NCBI GenBank assembly: GCA_902576335.1
Contig: CACGVC010000003.1
Location: forward strand, 90,001 to 140,040
Origin: an uncultured Pelagibacteraceae bacterium
GTDB lineage: Bacteria; Pseudomonadota; Alphaproteobacteria; Pelagibacterales; Pelagibacteraceae
Direction: 5' to 3'
DNA length: 50,040 nucleotides
The notes beneath the pieces were generated by a model. That model ran no database searches. It was not told the DNA's origin and was given only the letters and a program-made list of their open reading frames with translations. A program made the position numbers and the translations under genes. Positions within the stretch are counted from its first letter, which is position 1; every line of letters begins with the position of its first letter. Below are positions 9,856 to 18,686 of the stretch, in pieces.

Positions 9856-12441
9856 ATGTTTAATCCTTTAAATCTTATCTCAAAATTCATTAGATCGGGT
9901 AATCAGAAAGAACTAGATAGGTTGAAAAAGATCACTCATCAAATAAATTCTTTAGAAGAAGATATAAAAAAACTCAAAGATAATGAATTTCCAAATAAAA
10001 CTAAAGAATTAAAAGAAAAATTAAAAAACGGCATTGGTATAGATAAATTGCTACCAGAAGCTTTTGCACTAGTGAGAGAGGCATCTAGAAGAATTAGGAA
10101 TGAAAGGCATTTTGATGTTCAAATTATGGGGGGAATAGTATTACATGAGATGAAAATTGCTGAAATGCGAACAGGAGAGGGTAAAACATTAACAATAACT
10201 TTAGCAGCGTATTTGAATGCTCTATTTGAAAAAGGAGTTCATATTGTTACTGTTAATGACTATTTAGCAAAAAGGGACTGCTTTGAAATGGGAAAAATTT
10301 ATAATTTCTTAGGAATATCCTCTGGCTACATAAATAATATTCAAGACGATGATGAAAGAAAAAAAAATTATAATTGTGATATTACCTATGCAACAAACAG
10401 TGAATTAGGTTTTGACTATCTTAGAGATAATATGAAATATTCAAGGGGGGAAATGGTTCAAAGAGAGCATTTTTTTTCAATAGTTGATGAAATTGACTCT
10501 TGTTTAATTGATGAGGCTAGAACCCCATTAATCATCTCTGGTGCTGCGGAGGATAAAACTAACAAATATCTTGCTGTAGATAAGTTGGTTAAGAGATTAA
10601 AAAAAAATGATTATGAAATTGACGAAAAAGATAGAAATATTTTATTAACAAATGAAGGAATAAATAATGTAGAAAAAATTTTTTCTGAAACGGGTATTTT
10701 AAAAAATGATAACTTTTACGATCCAGAAAATATAAATTTAGTACATCATGTAAATCAAGCTTTAAGAGCTAACCATTTGTTTGAAAAGGGTAAGGACTAT
10801 ATTATAAAAGATAACTCTTTAAAGATTATTGATGAACTTACCGGAAGAATTCTTGAAGGTAGGAGATTTGGTGATGGTCTCCACCAAGCTTTAGAGGCTA
10901 AAGAGAAAATTGAAATTCAAGCCGAAAATCAAACATTAGCATCAATAACTTATCAAAATTATTTTAAACTATACAAAAGAATTGCTGGTTGTACTGGAAC
11001 AGCGGAAACAGAGTCAGCAGAATTTTTTGAAATTTATAATTTACCGGTTGTTGTGATTCCAACAAATAAAAAAATGATAAGAAAAGATTTTAATGATCAA
11101 ATTTTTAGAACCGATAAAGAAAAAAATAATGCCATAATTAAAAAAATTAAAGATCACAATAAAGCTGGACAGCCATTGCTAGTTTTTACATCCAGTATAA
11201 ACAAGTCTGAAATCTACTCAAAATTACTAGATAAAGAGAAAGTTAATCACGTAGTTTTAAATGCAAAAAATCATGAGAACGAAGCTGAAATTATCTCTAA
11301 TGCAGGTAAAGAGGGATCTGTGATAATAACAACAAGTATTTCAGGGAGAGGTGTTGATATTCAATTAGGAGGAAAAAAAGACACAACAAATAATGAAAAA
11401 TTAATTGAAGATAAAAAAAAAATAAAATCCTTAGGCGGCTTATTCGTAATTGGTACTGAGAGAATGGAATCACGAAGGGTTGACAATCAAGCAAGAGGTA
11501 GATCGGGACGTCAAGGTGATGAAGGAAGCTCAATTTTTTATGTAAGTTTAGAAGATGATTTAATGAGAATTTTTGGATCAGACTCAATGAACAGCATGCT
11601 TGAAAAATTAGGCCTAAAAGATGGTGAGAGTATTGACCATCCTTGGATCAATAAAGCCTTAGAGAGGGCACAACAGAAAGTAGAGGCAAGAAACTTTGAT
11701 ATTAGGAAAACTCTTATTAAATTTGATAATGTATTAAATGATCAAAGACATGTAATTTTTTCACAAAGAAAAGAAGCAATGGATAGTGAGAAAATTTTTG
11801 AATATTCCACAAATTTTTTAGACGAAATAAAGAGAGATTTAATAGAGTTAAAAATCCAAAAGATTGCAAATCCAAAGAGCTCCCTTTTCGAAAGTCAAAT
11901 CAAAACTCTTATGGGAAAAAACTTTAATGAAGAAGAACTAAAAGTTTTATTAGAAAAAAAAGATAATGAATTAATGAAATTAATTTCAGATAAGTTTTAT
12001 GAAACTCGAGAAGAGAGAATTAAACTTTTAGGAGAAGATCAAGCAAAACAAATAGAAAAAAGAATCTTTTTACAATCTATAGATATTAATTGGAAATCAC
12101 ACATACAATATTTAGAGCAATTGCGCCAAGTAATCGGGTTAAGATCTTATGGACAAAGAGATCCTCTTATCGAGTACAAAAAAGAAGCTTTCACTTTATT
12201 TGAGGATTTATTAAAAAAACTTAAGCAAGATTATATAGTTGTTCTCATGAATCTTAAATTTGTAGAAACATCAAGTGATAAATCGGAAGAGAAAGTTAGC
12301 GAAGAAAAAAATTCTAAAAAAATAAATCTATCTGATAATCCAAAATGTTTATTGTTAATAAAAAAAAATCAAAAAATTTCTAGAAACGATAGATGTGAGG
12401 CTACAGGAAAAAAATTTAAAAACTGTTGTGGAGCATTATAG
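9856..12441 (+). CDS. secA: Preprotein translocase ATPase SecA
   Basis: SecA is the motor that pushes preproteins through SecYEG at the inner membrane. Visible elements are Walker A in MRTGEGKT (about 103-110), Walker B/DEAD-like VDEIDSCLIDEARTPL (about 213-228), the preprotein-binding region, and the second helicase half with TERMESRRVDNQARGRSGRQGD. Length 861 is normal. The C-terminal SEC-C tail is atypical: ISRNDRCEATGKKFKNCCGAL keeps the first Cys and the final CC, but the second Cys of the usual CPCGSGKK is missing and the spacing is one residue shorter, so zinc binding is doubtful. That tail normally helps contact SecB and the ribosome. Gene order argJ-secA (divergent) is alphaproteobacterial. 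Confidence 0.97.
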   Translation: MFNPLNLISKFIRSGNQKELDRLKKITHQINSLEEDIKKLKDNEFPNKTKELKEKLKNGIGIDKLLPEAFALVREASRRIRNERHFDVQIMGGIVLHEMKIAEMRTGEGKTLTITLAAYLNALFEKGVHIVTVNDYLAKRDCFEMGKIYNFLGISSGYINNIQDDDERKKNYNCDITYATNSELGFDYLRDNMKYSRGEMVQREHFFSIVDEIDSCLIDEARTPLIISGAAEDKTNKYLAVDKLVKRLKKNDYEIDEKDRNILLTNEGINNVEKIFSETGILKNDNFYDPENINLVHHVNQALRANHLFEKGKDYIIKDNSLKIIDELTGRILEGRRFGDGLHQALEAKEKIEIQAENQTLASITYQNYFKLYKRIAGCTGTAETESAEFFEIYNLPVVVIPTNKKMIRKDFNDQIFRTDKEKNNAIIKKIKDHNKAGQPLLVFTSSINKSEIYSKLLDKEKVNHVVLNAKNHENEAEIISNAGKEGSVIITTSISGRGVDIQLGGKKDTTNNEKLIEDKKKIKSLGGLFVIGTERMESRRVDNQARGRSGRQGDEGSSIFYVSLEDDLMRIFGSDSMNSMLEKLGLKDGESIDHPWINKALERAQQKVEARNFDIRKTLIKFDNVLNDQRHVIFSQRKEAMDSEKIFEYSTNFLDEIKRDLIELKIQKIANPKSSLFESQIKTLMGKNFNEEELKVLLEKKDNELMKLISDKFYETREERIKLLGEDQAKQIEKRIFLQSIDINWKSHIQYLEQLRQVIGLRSYGQRDPLIEYKKEAFTLFEDLLKKLKQDYIVVLMNLKFVETSSDKSEEKVSEEKNSKKINLSDNPKCLLLIKKNQKISRNDRCEATGKKFKNCCGAL

Positions 12442-12444
12442 AAT

Positions 12445-13539
12445 TTAAATTAATAAAAAGATTGAAGAAACTAAAATTAATCCACCAATAATCGCTAGTA
12501 ATATTTTTTTTGATTTAAAAATTTGATCTAAATTATTTTTCTTAATTATTAATGCACTTAAATCTTCAGTACTAGTCATAAAACCATCATTTCTTCCAAT
12601 TTTTAGAAATTTGTTTTTTCTTTCAGTCATTATTTCTTCTGAGGATAATTCGTTAAAATAATTTAAATTTTTTGTTAAAGTTTGTCTGACATTGTTTAAT
12701 ATTATTTCTCTATCTCTGTGTGCACCACCTAATGGCTCGTCAATTATTTCATCAATAACTTTTAACTTAAGTAAATCTTTAGCTGAAAGCTTCATAGCTT
12801 TCGCAGCATCAAGCATTTTTTTTGGATCTCTCCATAAAATAGTTGCACATCCCTCAGGGGAAATAACTGAATAAATTGCGTTTTCCAACATTAAGACTTT
12901 GCTTGAGGATGCCAAAGCTATAGCACCACCAGAACCACCTTCTCCAATAATAATTGCTATTGTTGGAACTTTTAGTTTCATGCAGCATTCTATTGACTTT
13001 GCAATTGCTTCAGCTTGACCTCGTTCCTCGGCACCTACGCCAGGATAAGCTCCAGGTGTGTCTACAAATAAAACTATTGGAATTTTAAATCTATCAGCCA
13101 ACTTCATAAGACGTATTGTTTTTCTATAACCCTCGGGTCTCATCATTCCGAAATTTCTTTCAATTCTACTGTCTAAATCATCTCCCTTTTCTTGACCAAT
13201 TACTAAAATGGACTGATTTTGAAATTTTGCAAAACCTGCGATTACTGATTTGTCTTCACTATAATATCTGTCGCCAGATAGTGATATAAATTCACTAAAT
13301 AAATTATCAATAAAAAATTTTGATTTTGGTCGATCTTCATGTCTTGCAACCATAGTGGTTTGCCAAGGATCAAGATTTGAATAAATAGATCTCAATTTAT
13401 CATTTATCTCTTCCTGAGTTTTGGAGATTTTTTGAGTATCTACTTCAGATATGCCACTCCGATTATATGGATCTTTGAGTTTTTCTAACTCCTCATCTAA
13501 TTCTTTTATGCTTTTTTCAAAATTAAGGTAATTTTTCAT
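12445..13539 (-). CDS. accA: Acetyl-CoA carboxylase carboxyltransferase alpha subunit with C-terminal membrane tail
   Basis: AccA with AccD (34937-35872) transfers carboxyl from carboxybiotin to acetyl-CoA, giving malonyl-CoA for fatty acids. The family core covers residues 1-316, with DTPGAYPGVGAEERGQAEAIA, GEGGSGGAIAL and SPEGCATILW. About 48 further residues follow the usual end (KFLKIGR). They finish in an uninterrupted hydrophobic stretch at about 346-364 (ILLAIIGGLILVSSIFLLI) after FKSKK, which looks like a tail anchor. Known AccA proteins are soluble and end near residue 320. The frame is continuous and ends 3 nt from the secA stop, so it is not a read-through artefact. Confidence 0.95.
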   Translation of the reverse strand: MKNYLNFEKSIKELDEELEKLKDPYNRSGISEVDTQKISKTQEEINDKLRSIYSNLDPWQTTMVARHEDRPKSKFFIDNLFSEFISLSGDRYYSEDKSVIAGFAKFQNQSILVIGQEKGDDLDSRIERNFGMMRPEGYRKTIRLMKLADRFKIPIVLFVDTPGAYPGVGAEERGQAEAIAKSIECCMKLKVPTIAIIIGEGGSGGAIALASSSKVLMLENAIYSVISPEGCATILWRDPKKMLDAAKAMKLSAKDLLKLKVIDEIIDEPLGGAHRDREIILNNVRQTLTKNLNYFNELSSEEIMTERKNKFLKIGRNDGFMTSTEDLSALIIKKNNLDQIFKSKKILLAIIGGLILVSSIFLLI

Positions 13540-13589
13540 TGTAATTTTATAGTGATTATCTAATTAACAAAAAAGGCAATAAAATGATA

Positions 13590-13619
13590 TTGAATTAAAT
13601 AAGTATTTGCTATTATATA
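13590..13619 (+). promoter_or_regulatory. Putative promoter of the riboswitch-glcB transcript
   Basis: TTGAAT (13590-13595) is followed after 17 bp by TTATAT, or after 18 bp by TATATA (614-619 of the 13 kb block). The predicted start near 13626 coincides with a 7-bp inverted repeat TATTCTT-TGT-AAGAATA (13626-13642), which would form a 5'-terminal hairpin just ahead of the first glycine aptamer. Confidence 0.5.
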
Positions 13620-13649
13620 AGCATATATTCTTTGTAAGAATAAAGTTTT

Positions 13650-13797
13650 ACTATCGGGAGAGACTATTTTAGCGCCGAAGGAGCAACCACCCCGGAAACT
13701 CTCAGGCAAAAGGACCGATCGAAGCATAACACTCTGGAAAGAGATTAATTTCCGCCGAAGGAGTAAAGCTCTCAGGCAAAAATACAGATGGGGTACG
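13650..13797 (+). promoter_or_regulatory. Tandem glycine riboswitch (two aptamers) controlling glcB
   Basis: Two copies of the glycine aptamer core are visible: GCCGAAGGAGCAA...AACTCTCAGGCAAAAGGAC and, 90 nt later, GCCGAAGGAGTAAAGCTCTCAGGCAAAAATAC. The first aptamer is closed by ATCGG (13653-13657) with CCGAT (13715-13719). The second runs from about 13729 to 13797 and is closed by TCTG with CAGA. The second ends about 12 nt before the ATG of malate synthase and no U-tract hairpin follows, so control is more likely at translation start than by termination; that is inference. A glycine-responsive switch on malate synthase is known from SAR11 (Tripp and colleagues, 2009), where it ties glycine/serine status to glyoxylate use. 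Confidence 0.96.
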
Positions 13798-13809
13798 AAC
13801 TAAAGTGCT

Positions 13810-15984
13810 ATGCAAAAAAAATATGTCAGGGTTAATAATCTACAAGTATCTGAAAAACTATTAAACTTTGTAAATGATGAATTATTGAAAAATACTAACG
13901 TATCTCCGAAAAATTTTTGGTCAGGTCTAGAAAAAACTCTTGATGAGCTTGCACCAAAAAACAAGGAATTAATTAAGGTTAGAGAAGATTTGCAAAAGAA
14001 AATAGATGGTTGGCATATCAAAAATAAAGGTAAAGAATTTAATTTAGTAGATTATAAAAAATTTTTATTAGAAATTGGTTATTTAAAAAATGAAGGCCCT
14101 GATTTTAAAATAGAAACTAAAAATGTTGACGAAGAAATTGCAAATATTGCTGGACCTCAATTAGTAGTGCCCGTCATGAATGCAAGATATGCGTTAAATG
14201 CTGCGAATGCAAGATGGATGAGTTTATATGATAGTCTTTATGGTACGGATGTAATTGAACAGTCTGAAGATAGCGTATCTGAAAGGTATGACCCTCTTAG
14301 GGGTGAAATGGTTATTAAATACGGTAGAGATTTTTTGGATAAATACTTCCCATTAGCTGGATTGAGTTGGAGTCAAATTACAAGTTTTGCTATAAAATAT
14401 GGCAAATTAAAAGTTTTAAAAGGTGCTGATATTTTTGATTTGGAAGACGAAAATAAATTTATTGGACACAGAGGTGAGAGTGATAATCCATCTGCAATTA
14501 TTTTAAAGAATAATAATTTACATATTGAAATTCTAAAAGATTCAAGAGCGTTTGCTGCTCAACAAGATCATGCAGGAATAAGTGACATAATAATAGAATC
14601 TGCAGTTTCAACAATTTGTGATAATGAGGATAGTGTCGCTGCAGTTGACTCGGAAGATAAAATTATTTGTTATCGAAATTGGCTAGGTCTTATGAAGGGT
14701 GATCTTAAATCAAAATTTGAAAAAGAAGGTAAATTATTTGAGAGAAAGCTAAATCCAAATAGAAGTTATATCTCGAAAGATGGTAAGGGTTTAAAGTTAC
14801 ATGGTAGAAGCCTTTTACTTATAAGAAATGTTGGTCATTTAATGACAAACCCGTCGATTTTATTAAGTAATGGAAATGAAATACCAGAGGGAATTATGGA
14901 TGCATTTTTAACAACAGCGGCTGCACTTCATGATATTAAAAAAAAGACTAACTCAAGAACTGGATCTGTGTATATAGTAAAGCCTAAAATGCATGGTCCA
15001 GCTGAGACGGCGTTTACAGATTTAATTTTTTCTAAAGTTGAGGAAGTTCTTAATTTACCTAAGTATACTTGTAAGATTGGTATTATGGATGAAGAAAGAA
15101 GAACCTCTGCAAATTTAAAAGAGTGTATTAGAAGTCTTAAAAATAGGGTTTTTTTCATAAATACTGGTTTCTTGGATAGAACTGGCGATGAAATGCACAC
15201 ATCAATGGAAGCTGGCCCTATGATTAAAAAAGGTGATATGAAATTATCTAAATGGATAAACGCTTACGAAAATAATAATGTCGATATTGGTTTAAAATGT
15301 GGATTTTCAGGAAAAGCTCAAATTGGAAAAGGAATGTGGGCAATGCCAGATAAAATGAAAGATATGATGGATCAAAAAAAAGGACATCTAAAAGCAGGAG
15401 CAAACTGTGCATGGGTTCCATCTCCAACAGCAGCTGCCTTACATGCTTTACATTATCACGAAATAGATATTTTTAATGAACAAAAAAAATTAATTGATAG
15501 AGAGCCAGCAAATATTGATGATCTCTTAACAATACCGATAGCAGACCGAACTAATTGGTCTGTAGAAGATATTAATAAAGAAATTTCTAACTCTGCACAA
15601 ACTTTATTGGGTTATGTTGTAAGGTGGGTAGATCAAGGAGTGGGTTGTTCTAAAGTACCTGATATTAACAATATAGGTTTGATGGAAGATAGGGCGACAC
15701 TCAGAATTTCATCTCAGCATATAGCCAACTGGATCCATCATGGAATTACAACAAAAATACAAGTAACTGAAATAATGAAAGAGATGGCAAAGATAGTTGA
15801 TGAACAAAATAAAAATGATCCATTATATGTTAAAATGAGTGGTGATTATGAAAACTCTATAGCATTTAAAACTGCTTGTGATCTGGTGTTTAAGGGTAAA
15901 GAACAACCTTCAGGTTACACCGAGCCATTACTTCATTTAAACAGGTTAAAAAAAAAATCTACTCTGGGTTCGAAATCAAATTAG
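13810..15984 (+). CDS. glcB: Malate synthase G
   Basis: Condenses glyoxylate with acetyl-CoA to malate in the glyoxylate shunt. At 724 residues it is the long G isoform. Family segments include NAANARWMSLYDSLYGTD, the catalytic-barrel GLKLHGRSLLLIRNVGHLM, and IGIMDEERRTSANLKECI, which includes the conserved acidic residues and arginine of the active site. ATG at 13810 is the only sensible start and follows the glycine riboswitch by 12 nt. The 3' end overlaps the convergent recR by 26 nt. Regulation by glycine is directly suggested by the leader. Confidence 0.97.
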   Translation: MQKKYVRVNNLQVSEKLLNFVNDELLKNTNVSPKNFWSGLEKTLDELAPKNKELIKVREDLQKKIDGWHIKNKGKEFNLVDYKKFLLEIGYLKNEGPDFKIETKNVDEEIANIAGPQLVVPVMNARYALNAANARWMSLYDSLYGTDVIEQSEDSVSERYDPLRGEMVIKYGRDFLDKYFPLAGLSWSQITSFAIKYGKLKVLKGADIFDLEDENKFIGHRGESDNPSAIILKNNNLHIEILKDSRAFAAQQDHAGISDIIIESAVSTICDNEDSVAAVDSEDKIICYRNWLGLMKGDLKSKFEKEGKLFERKLNPNRSYISKDGKGLKLHGRSLLLIRNVGHLMTNPSILLSNGNEIPEGIMDAFLTTAAALHDIKKKTNSRTGSVYIVKPKMHGPAETAFTDLIFSKVEEVLNLPKYTCKIGIMDEERRTSANLKECIRSLKNRVFFINTGFLDRTGDEMHTSMEAGPMIKKGDMKLSKWINAYENNNVDIGLKCGFSGKAQIGKGMWAMPDKMKDMMDQKKGHLKAGANCAWVPSPTAAALHALHYHEIDIFNEQKKLIDREPANIDDLLTIPIADRTNWSVEDINKEISNSAQTLLGYVVRWVDQGVGCSKVPDINNIGLMEDRATLRISSQHIANWIHHGITTKIQVTEIMKEMAKIVDEQNKNDPLYVKMSGDYENSIAFKTACDLVFKGKEQPSGYTEPLLHLNRLKKKSTLGSKSN

Positions 15985-16576
15985 ATCGATTTTTAAAAGC
16001 GGAAATTAAAGTCCCATCATCTAGATTTTCTATCTCACCACCAACCGGCAAACCTTGCGCGAGTTTAGTAATTTTTACTTTGGAATTTTTTAAACTTTCT
16101 TGAATATAGTAAGCAGTAGTTTGCCCCTCTATTGTAGCGCTTGTTGCCAAAATAACCTCTTCAATCTTATCTTTTTCAACCCTATTTATTAATGAGTCAA
16201 TTAATAAATCTCCTTTTCTATTTCCTGCGGAGGAGATAGTACCTCCAAGGATATGAAAATATCCTTGATAAATATTAGAACTTTCGATGGACCATTGGTC
16301 TGCTATATTTTCAACCACACAAATTTTATCATATTTTTTGTCTAAAATTTTACAATTTTCATAATCACATTTTATTAAAACAGATTTAAAAGCTCCACAA
16401 ATTGTGCATCTAGAAATATTTTTATAAACATCTGTTAATGATTTTGCTAGAGGCTTTACTAATTCGTCTTTGTTATTAATTAATTTTAAAAGAATTCGCT
16501 TTGCTGATTTTGGTCCCAAACCAGGTAATTTTGATATTAGTTTAATTAACTGATCTATCTCATTACCATTCTGCAT
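15959..16576 (-). CDS. recR: Recombination mediator protein RecR
   Basis: RecR works with RecO (and RecF) to load RecA on gapped DNA. The N-terminal helix-hairpin-helix has LPGLGPKSAKRI (residues 14-25). A four-cysteine zinc motif follows (CTIC and later CDYENC, about 57-75), then a Toprim domain with VVENIADQWSIE. Length 205 is normal. It is the last gene of dnaX-ybaB-recR, a conserved order, 3 nt after ybaB. It overlaps the convergent glcB stop region by 26 nt. Confidence 0.96.
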   Translation of the reverse strand: MQNGNEIDQLIKLISKLPGLGPKSAKRILLKLINNKDELVKPLAKSLTDVYKNISRCTICGAFKSVLIKCDYENCKILDKKYDKICVVENIADQWSIESSNIYQGYFHILGGTISSAGNRKGDLLIDSLINRVEKDKIEEVILATSATIEGQTTAYYIQESLKNSKVKITKLAQGLPVGGEIENLDDGTLISAFKNRSNLISNPE

Positions 16577-16579
16577 ATT

Positions 16580-16897
16580 CTATAAAGGCCATTTAAATCC
16601 AGGAATCCCAAACTCACCTGTTGCTTTTGAAATTTCCTCAGTTGTTTTTGATTTAAGTTGAGATTTAGCACTATTATGAGCTGCAACAATCAAATCCTCA
16701 ATTATGGTTTTGTCCTCTTTCATAATTTCATCAGATAACTCTATTGTCTGCATCTCTCCATCTCCATCCAAAGTTATGTTTACAGAATTTGATCCTGAAA
16801 CTCCTACAACTCTAATTTCTTTAATCTTTTGTTGGCTCTCCTTCATTTTTGCTTCAAGCTCTTTCGCTTTATCTAATATTTTACTAAAATCAGTCAT
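16580..16897 (-). CDS. ybaB: YbaB/EbfC family nucleoid-associated protein
   Basis: A small dimeric DNA-binding protein of the YbaB/EbfC family. The ATG at 16897 is preferred over an in-frame TTG at 16903 because a GGAG Shine-Dalgarno lies 6 nt before the ATG and the family starts near MTDFSKILDKAKELEAKMKE. The N-terminal helix, the strand segment SVNITLDGDGEMQTIEL and a C-terminal GEFGIPGFKWPL match the family, including the usual Phe/Pro-rich end. Length is 105. It overlaps the dnaX stop by 8 nt, suggesting translational coupling. Confidence 0.95.
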   Translation of the reverse strand: MTDFSKILDKAKELEAKMKESQQKIKEIRVVGVSGSNSVNITLDGDGEMQTIELSDEIMKEDKTIIEDLIVAAHNSAKSQLKSKTTEEISKATGEFGIPGFKWPL

Positions 16898-18542
16898 TAT
16901 CAACTCCGTTTTTGTTTGAATTTACGTCTATTAATTCGGCGTCAGGAAATCTTTCCAACACACTTTTAAATATTTCTGAGTTTTTCATTTCATCAATCAA
17001 TATTTTCTTAGCATTTTTTTGTTTATCATTTATAGACACTTGTCCTTTCAATTTACTGAATGTAATAATCCATCTTTCATCAGTCCATTCAAAAAGTTTT
17101 GATGAAAGATTTTTTACAAAATCTTTATCTAAACTTTCATTAAAAGATATTTCAATTCTATTCTTTTCAAATTTTACGAGGTTTACGTTTTTTTCTAATT
17201 CATATTTTAGTTTTATTTCCTTTTTTTTTGAACAAACTTCAATTAAGTTCTCAAAAGTATTTATATTAATTTTATTTTCTGCTTTGATTTCTGTTTGAGC
17301 CTCTGGTTTATTTTTATCTTCTTGTGCAATATTCTTTATTTGATTGATTGTTTTAGATGTTAACTCACTTTCTGTATTCATGGCTGGATTCTCGCTTTTG
17401 GTATGAACCTCAATTTTTTCAACTTTATTTTTAAGTTTTGCAGAACTTAAATACATCAATCTTATTAGGATCATTTCAATTGAAAAGTGTGGATTAGAAA
17501 CTATTTCTAACTCATCAAGCGAAGAGATGGCAAACTGCCAAAATAATATTAATATCTCTGGGTCCACTTGATTTGATAAACTTTTAATTTTAAAAAATTC
17601 TTCATCATTCAAAGAAAAATTTGTGCTTTCTAAAGTTAATGAATTAATATTTTTGAAGTAATAAAGTATCTCTAAGAAATCATTAATAAAAACCTTTGGT
17701 TCAACACCTTGATCATAAATCTTTCTATAAGTACTTATTACTTTTGTTTCTTCACCGTTTAAAATTTGCTCAAACAAGTAGATTAATTGAGATTTATCGA
17801 AGTATCCAAAAATTCTCTGCGCTGAATTTAAATCTAATTCTTTTTTCTCATCTAAACTTAATAATGCTCTATCTAACAAAGATAAGGCATCTCTAACAGA
17901 GCCCTCTGAAATTTTTACTATAAGCTTTAAAGCATCGTCTGTTATTTTTCCATTTTCTTTATCTTTAATTATTTTAATATATTCTAATAGTTCAGATGAT
18001 TTAACTCTAGACAAATCAAATCTTTGACATCTAGAAACTACAGTAACTGGAATTTTTTTAATTTCTGTCGTTGCGAAAATAAATTTCAAATACTCTGGCG
18101 GTTCTTCTAAGGTTTTTAATAAAGCATTGAACGCTTGTTTACTTAACATATGGACTTCGTCAATTATAAAAATTTTATATTTAGCTGATGTTGGTCCATA
18201 TCTAGAAAATTCAATCAAATCTCTTACATCATCTACACCTGTTTTGCTTGCTGCATCCATTTCAAGAACATCAATATGACTTGAGTTTGTTATTGCATCA
18301 CAATTATCACATTTTACCTTACATTTATTTTCTGTTCCATTTAAACAATTCAATGTCTTTGCAACAATTCTAGCCGTTGTAGTTTTTCCAACCCCTCTTA
18401 TTCCAGTAAACAAATATGCATTTGGTATTTTGTTAGCTTTAATTGAGTTTATAATAGTTTCAGCAAGAAACTTTTGACCAATAAGATCATCAAAAGTTTG
18501 AGGTCTATATTTTAGTGCTAATACTTTTGATTTATTATTCAT
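16890..18542 (-). CDS. dnaX: DNA polymerase III subunit gamma/tau
   Basis: Clamp-loader ATPase of the replisome. The AAA+ module (residues 1-240) has Walker A GIRGVGKTTTAR, zinc-module cysteines in CLNGTENKCKVKCDNC, Walker B IIDEVHMLSKQAFNALLKTLEEPP and the sensor-1/SRC region VTVVSRCQRF. Domain III follows to about residue 370, then a charged linker and a C-terminal tau-type segment. Total length 550 is somewhat short for tau. At codons 439-441 there is an A9 run (17221-17229). In both other frames a stop follows within about ten codons, giving products of roughly 442-447 residues, close to E. coli gamma (431); see findings. It lies downstream of the SRP RNA gene, as in many bacteria. Confidence 0.97.
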   Translation of the reverse strand: MNNKSKVLALKYRPQTFDDLIGQKFLAETIINSIKANKIPNAYLFTGIRGVGKTTTARIVAKTLNCLNGTENKCKVKCDNCDAITNSSHIDVLEMDAASKTGVDDVRDLIEFSRYGPTSAKYKIFIIDEVHMLSKQAFNALLKTLEEPPEYLKFIFATTEIKKIPVTVVSRCQRFDLSRVKSSELLEYIKIIKDKENGKITDDALKLIVKISEGSVRDALSLLDRALLSLDEKKELDLNSAQRIFGYFDKSQLIYLFEQILNGEETKVISTYRKIYDQGVEPKVFINDFLEILYYFKNINSLTLESTNFSLNDEEFFKIKSLSNQVDPEILILFWQFAISSLDELEIVSNPHFSIEMILIRLMYLSSAKLKNKVEKIEVHTKSENPAMNTESELTSKTINQIKNIAQEDKNKPEAQTEIKAENKININTFENLIEVCSKKKEIKLKYELEKNVNLVKFEKNRIEISFNESLDKDFVKNLSSKLFEWTDERWIITFSKLKGQVSINDKQKNAKKILIDEMKNSEIFKSVLERFPDAELIDVNSNKNGVDND

Positions 18543-18553
18543 AAATTTAATAA

Positions 18554-18637
18554 GGAGACTAGAACCTGAATAACTGTCTCTACGACTGCTTCCGTTAAGA
18601 TCTGGTCGGGTTCAAGCGGCATCCACCTCTAGCCTCC
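18554..18637 (-). ncRNA. ffs: Signal recognition particle RNA (4.5S type)
   Basis: Read on the minus strand, the conserved SRP domain IV is visible: GACCAGATC, then TTAACGGAAGCAGTC, matching the GGTCCGGAAGGAAGCAG apical core of bacterial 4.5S RNA. The ends pair as GGAGGCTAGA (18628-18637) with TCTAGTCTCC (18554-18563), allowing one G-U, which sets an approximate length of 84 nt. The RNA binds Ffh to target membrane proteins co-translationally. It lies 11 nt upstream of the dnaX start and right after a strong promoter, so it may also serve as the dnaX leader after processing. Confidence 0.9.
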
Positions 18638-18643
18638 AAATAT

Positions 18644-18673
18644 ATTATAGCAGTAATGTTTTCTAAACCACAA
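18644..18673 (-). promoter_or_regulatory. Promoter of ffs-dnaX (-35 TTGTGG, 18 bp, -10 TATAAT)
   Basis: On the minus strand TTGTGG (18668-18673) and a perfect TATAAT (18644-18649) are 18 bp apart. The first G of the SRP RNA stem lies about 7 nt after the -10 box, exactly where transcription should start, so promoter and RNA end support each other. Confidence 0.7.
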
Positions 18674-18686
18674 GAAATAATAAAAA

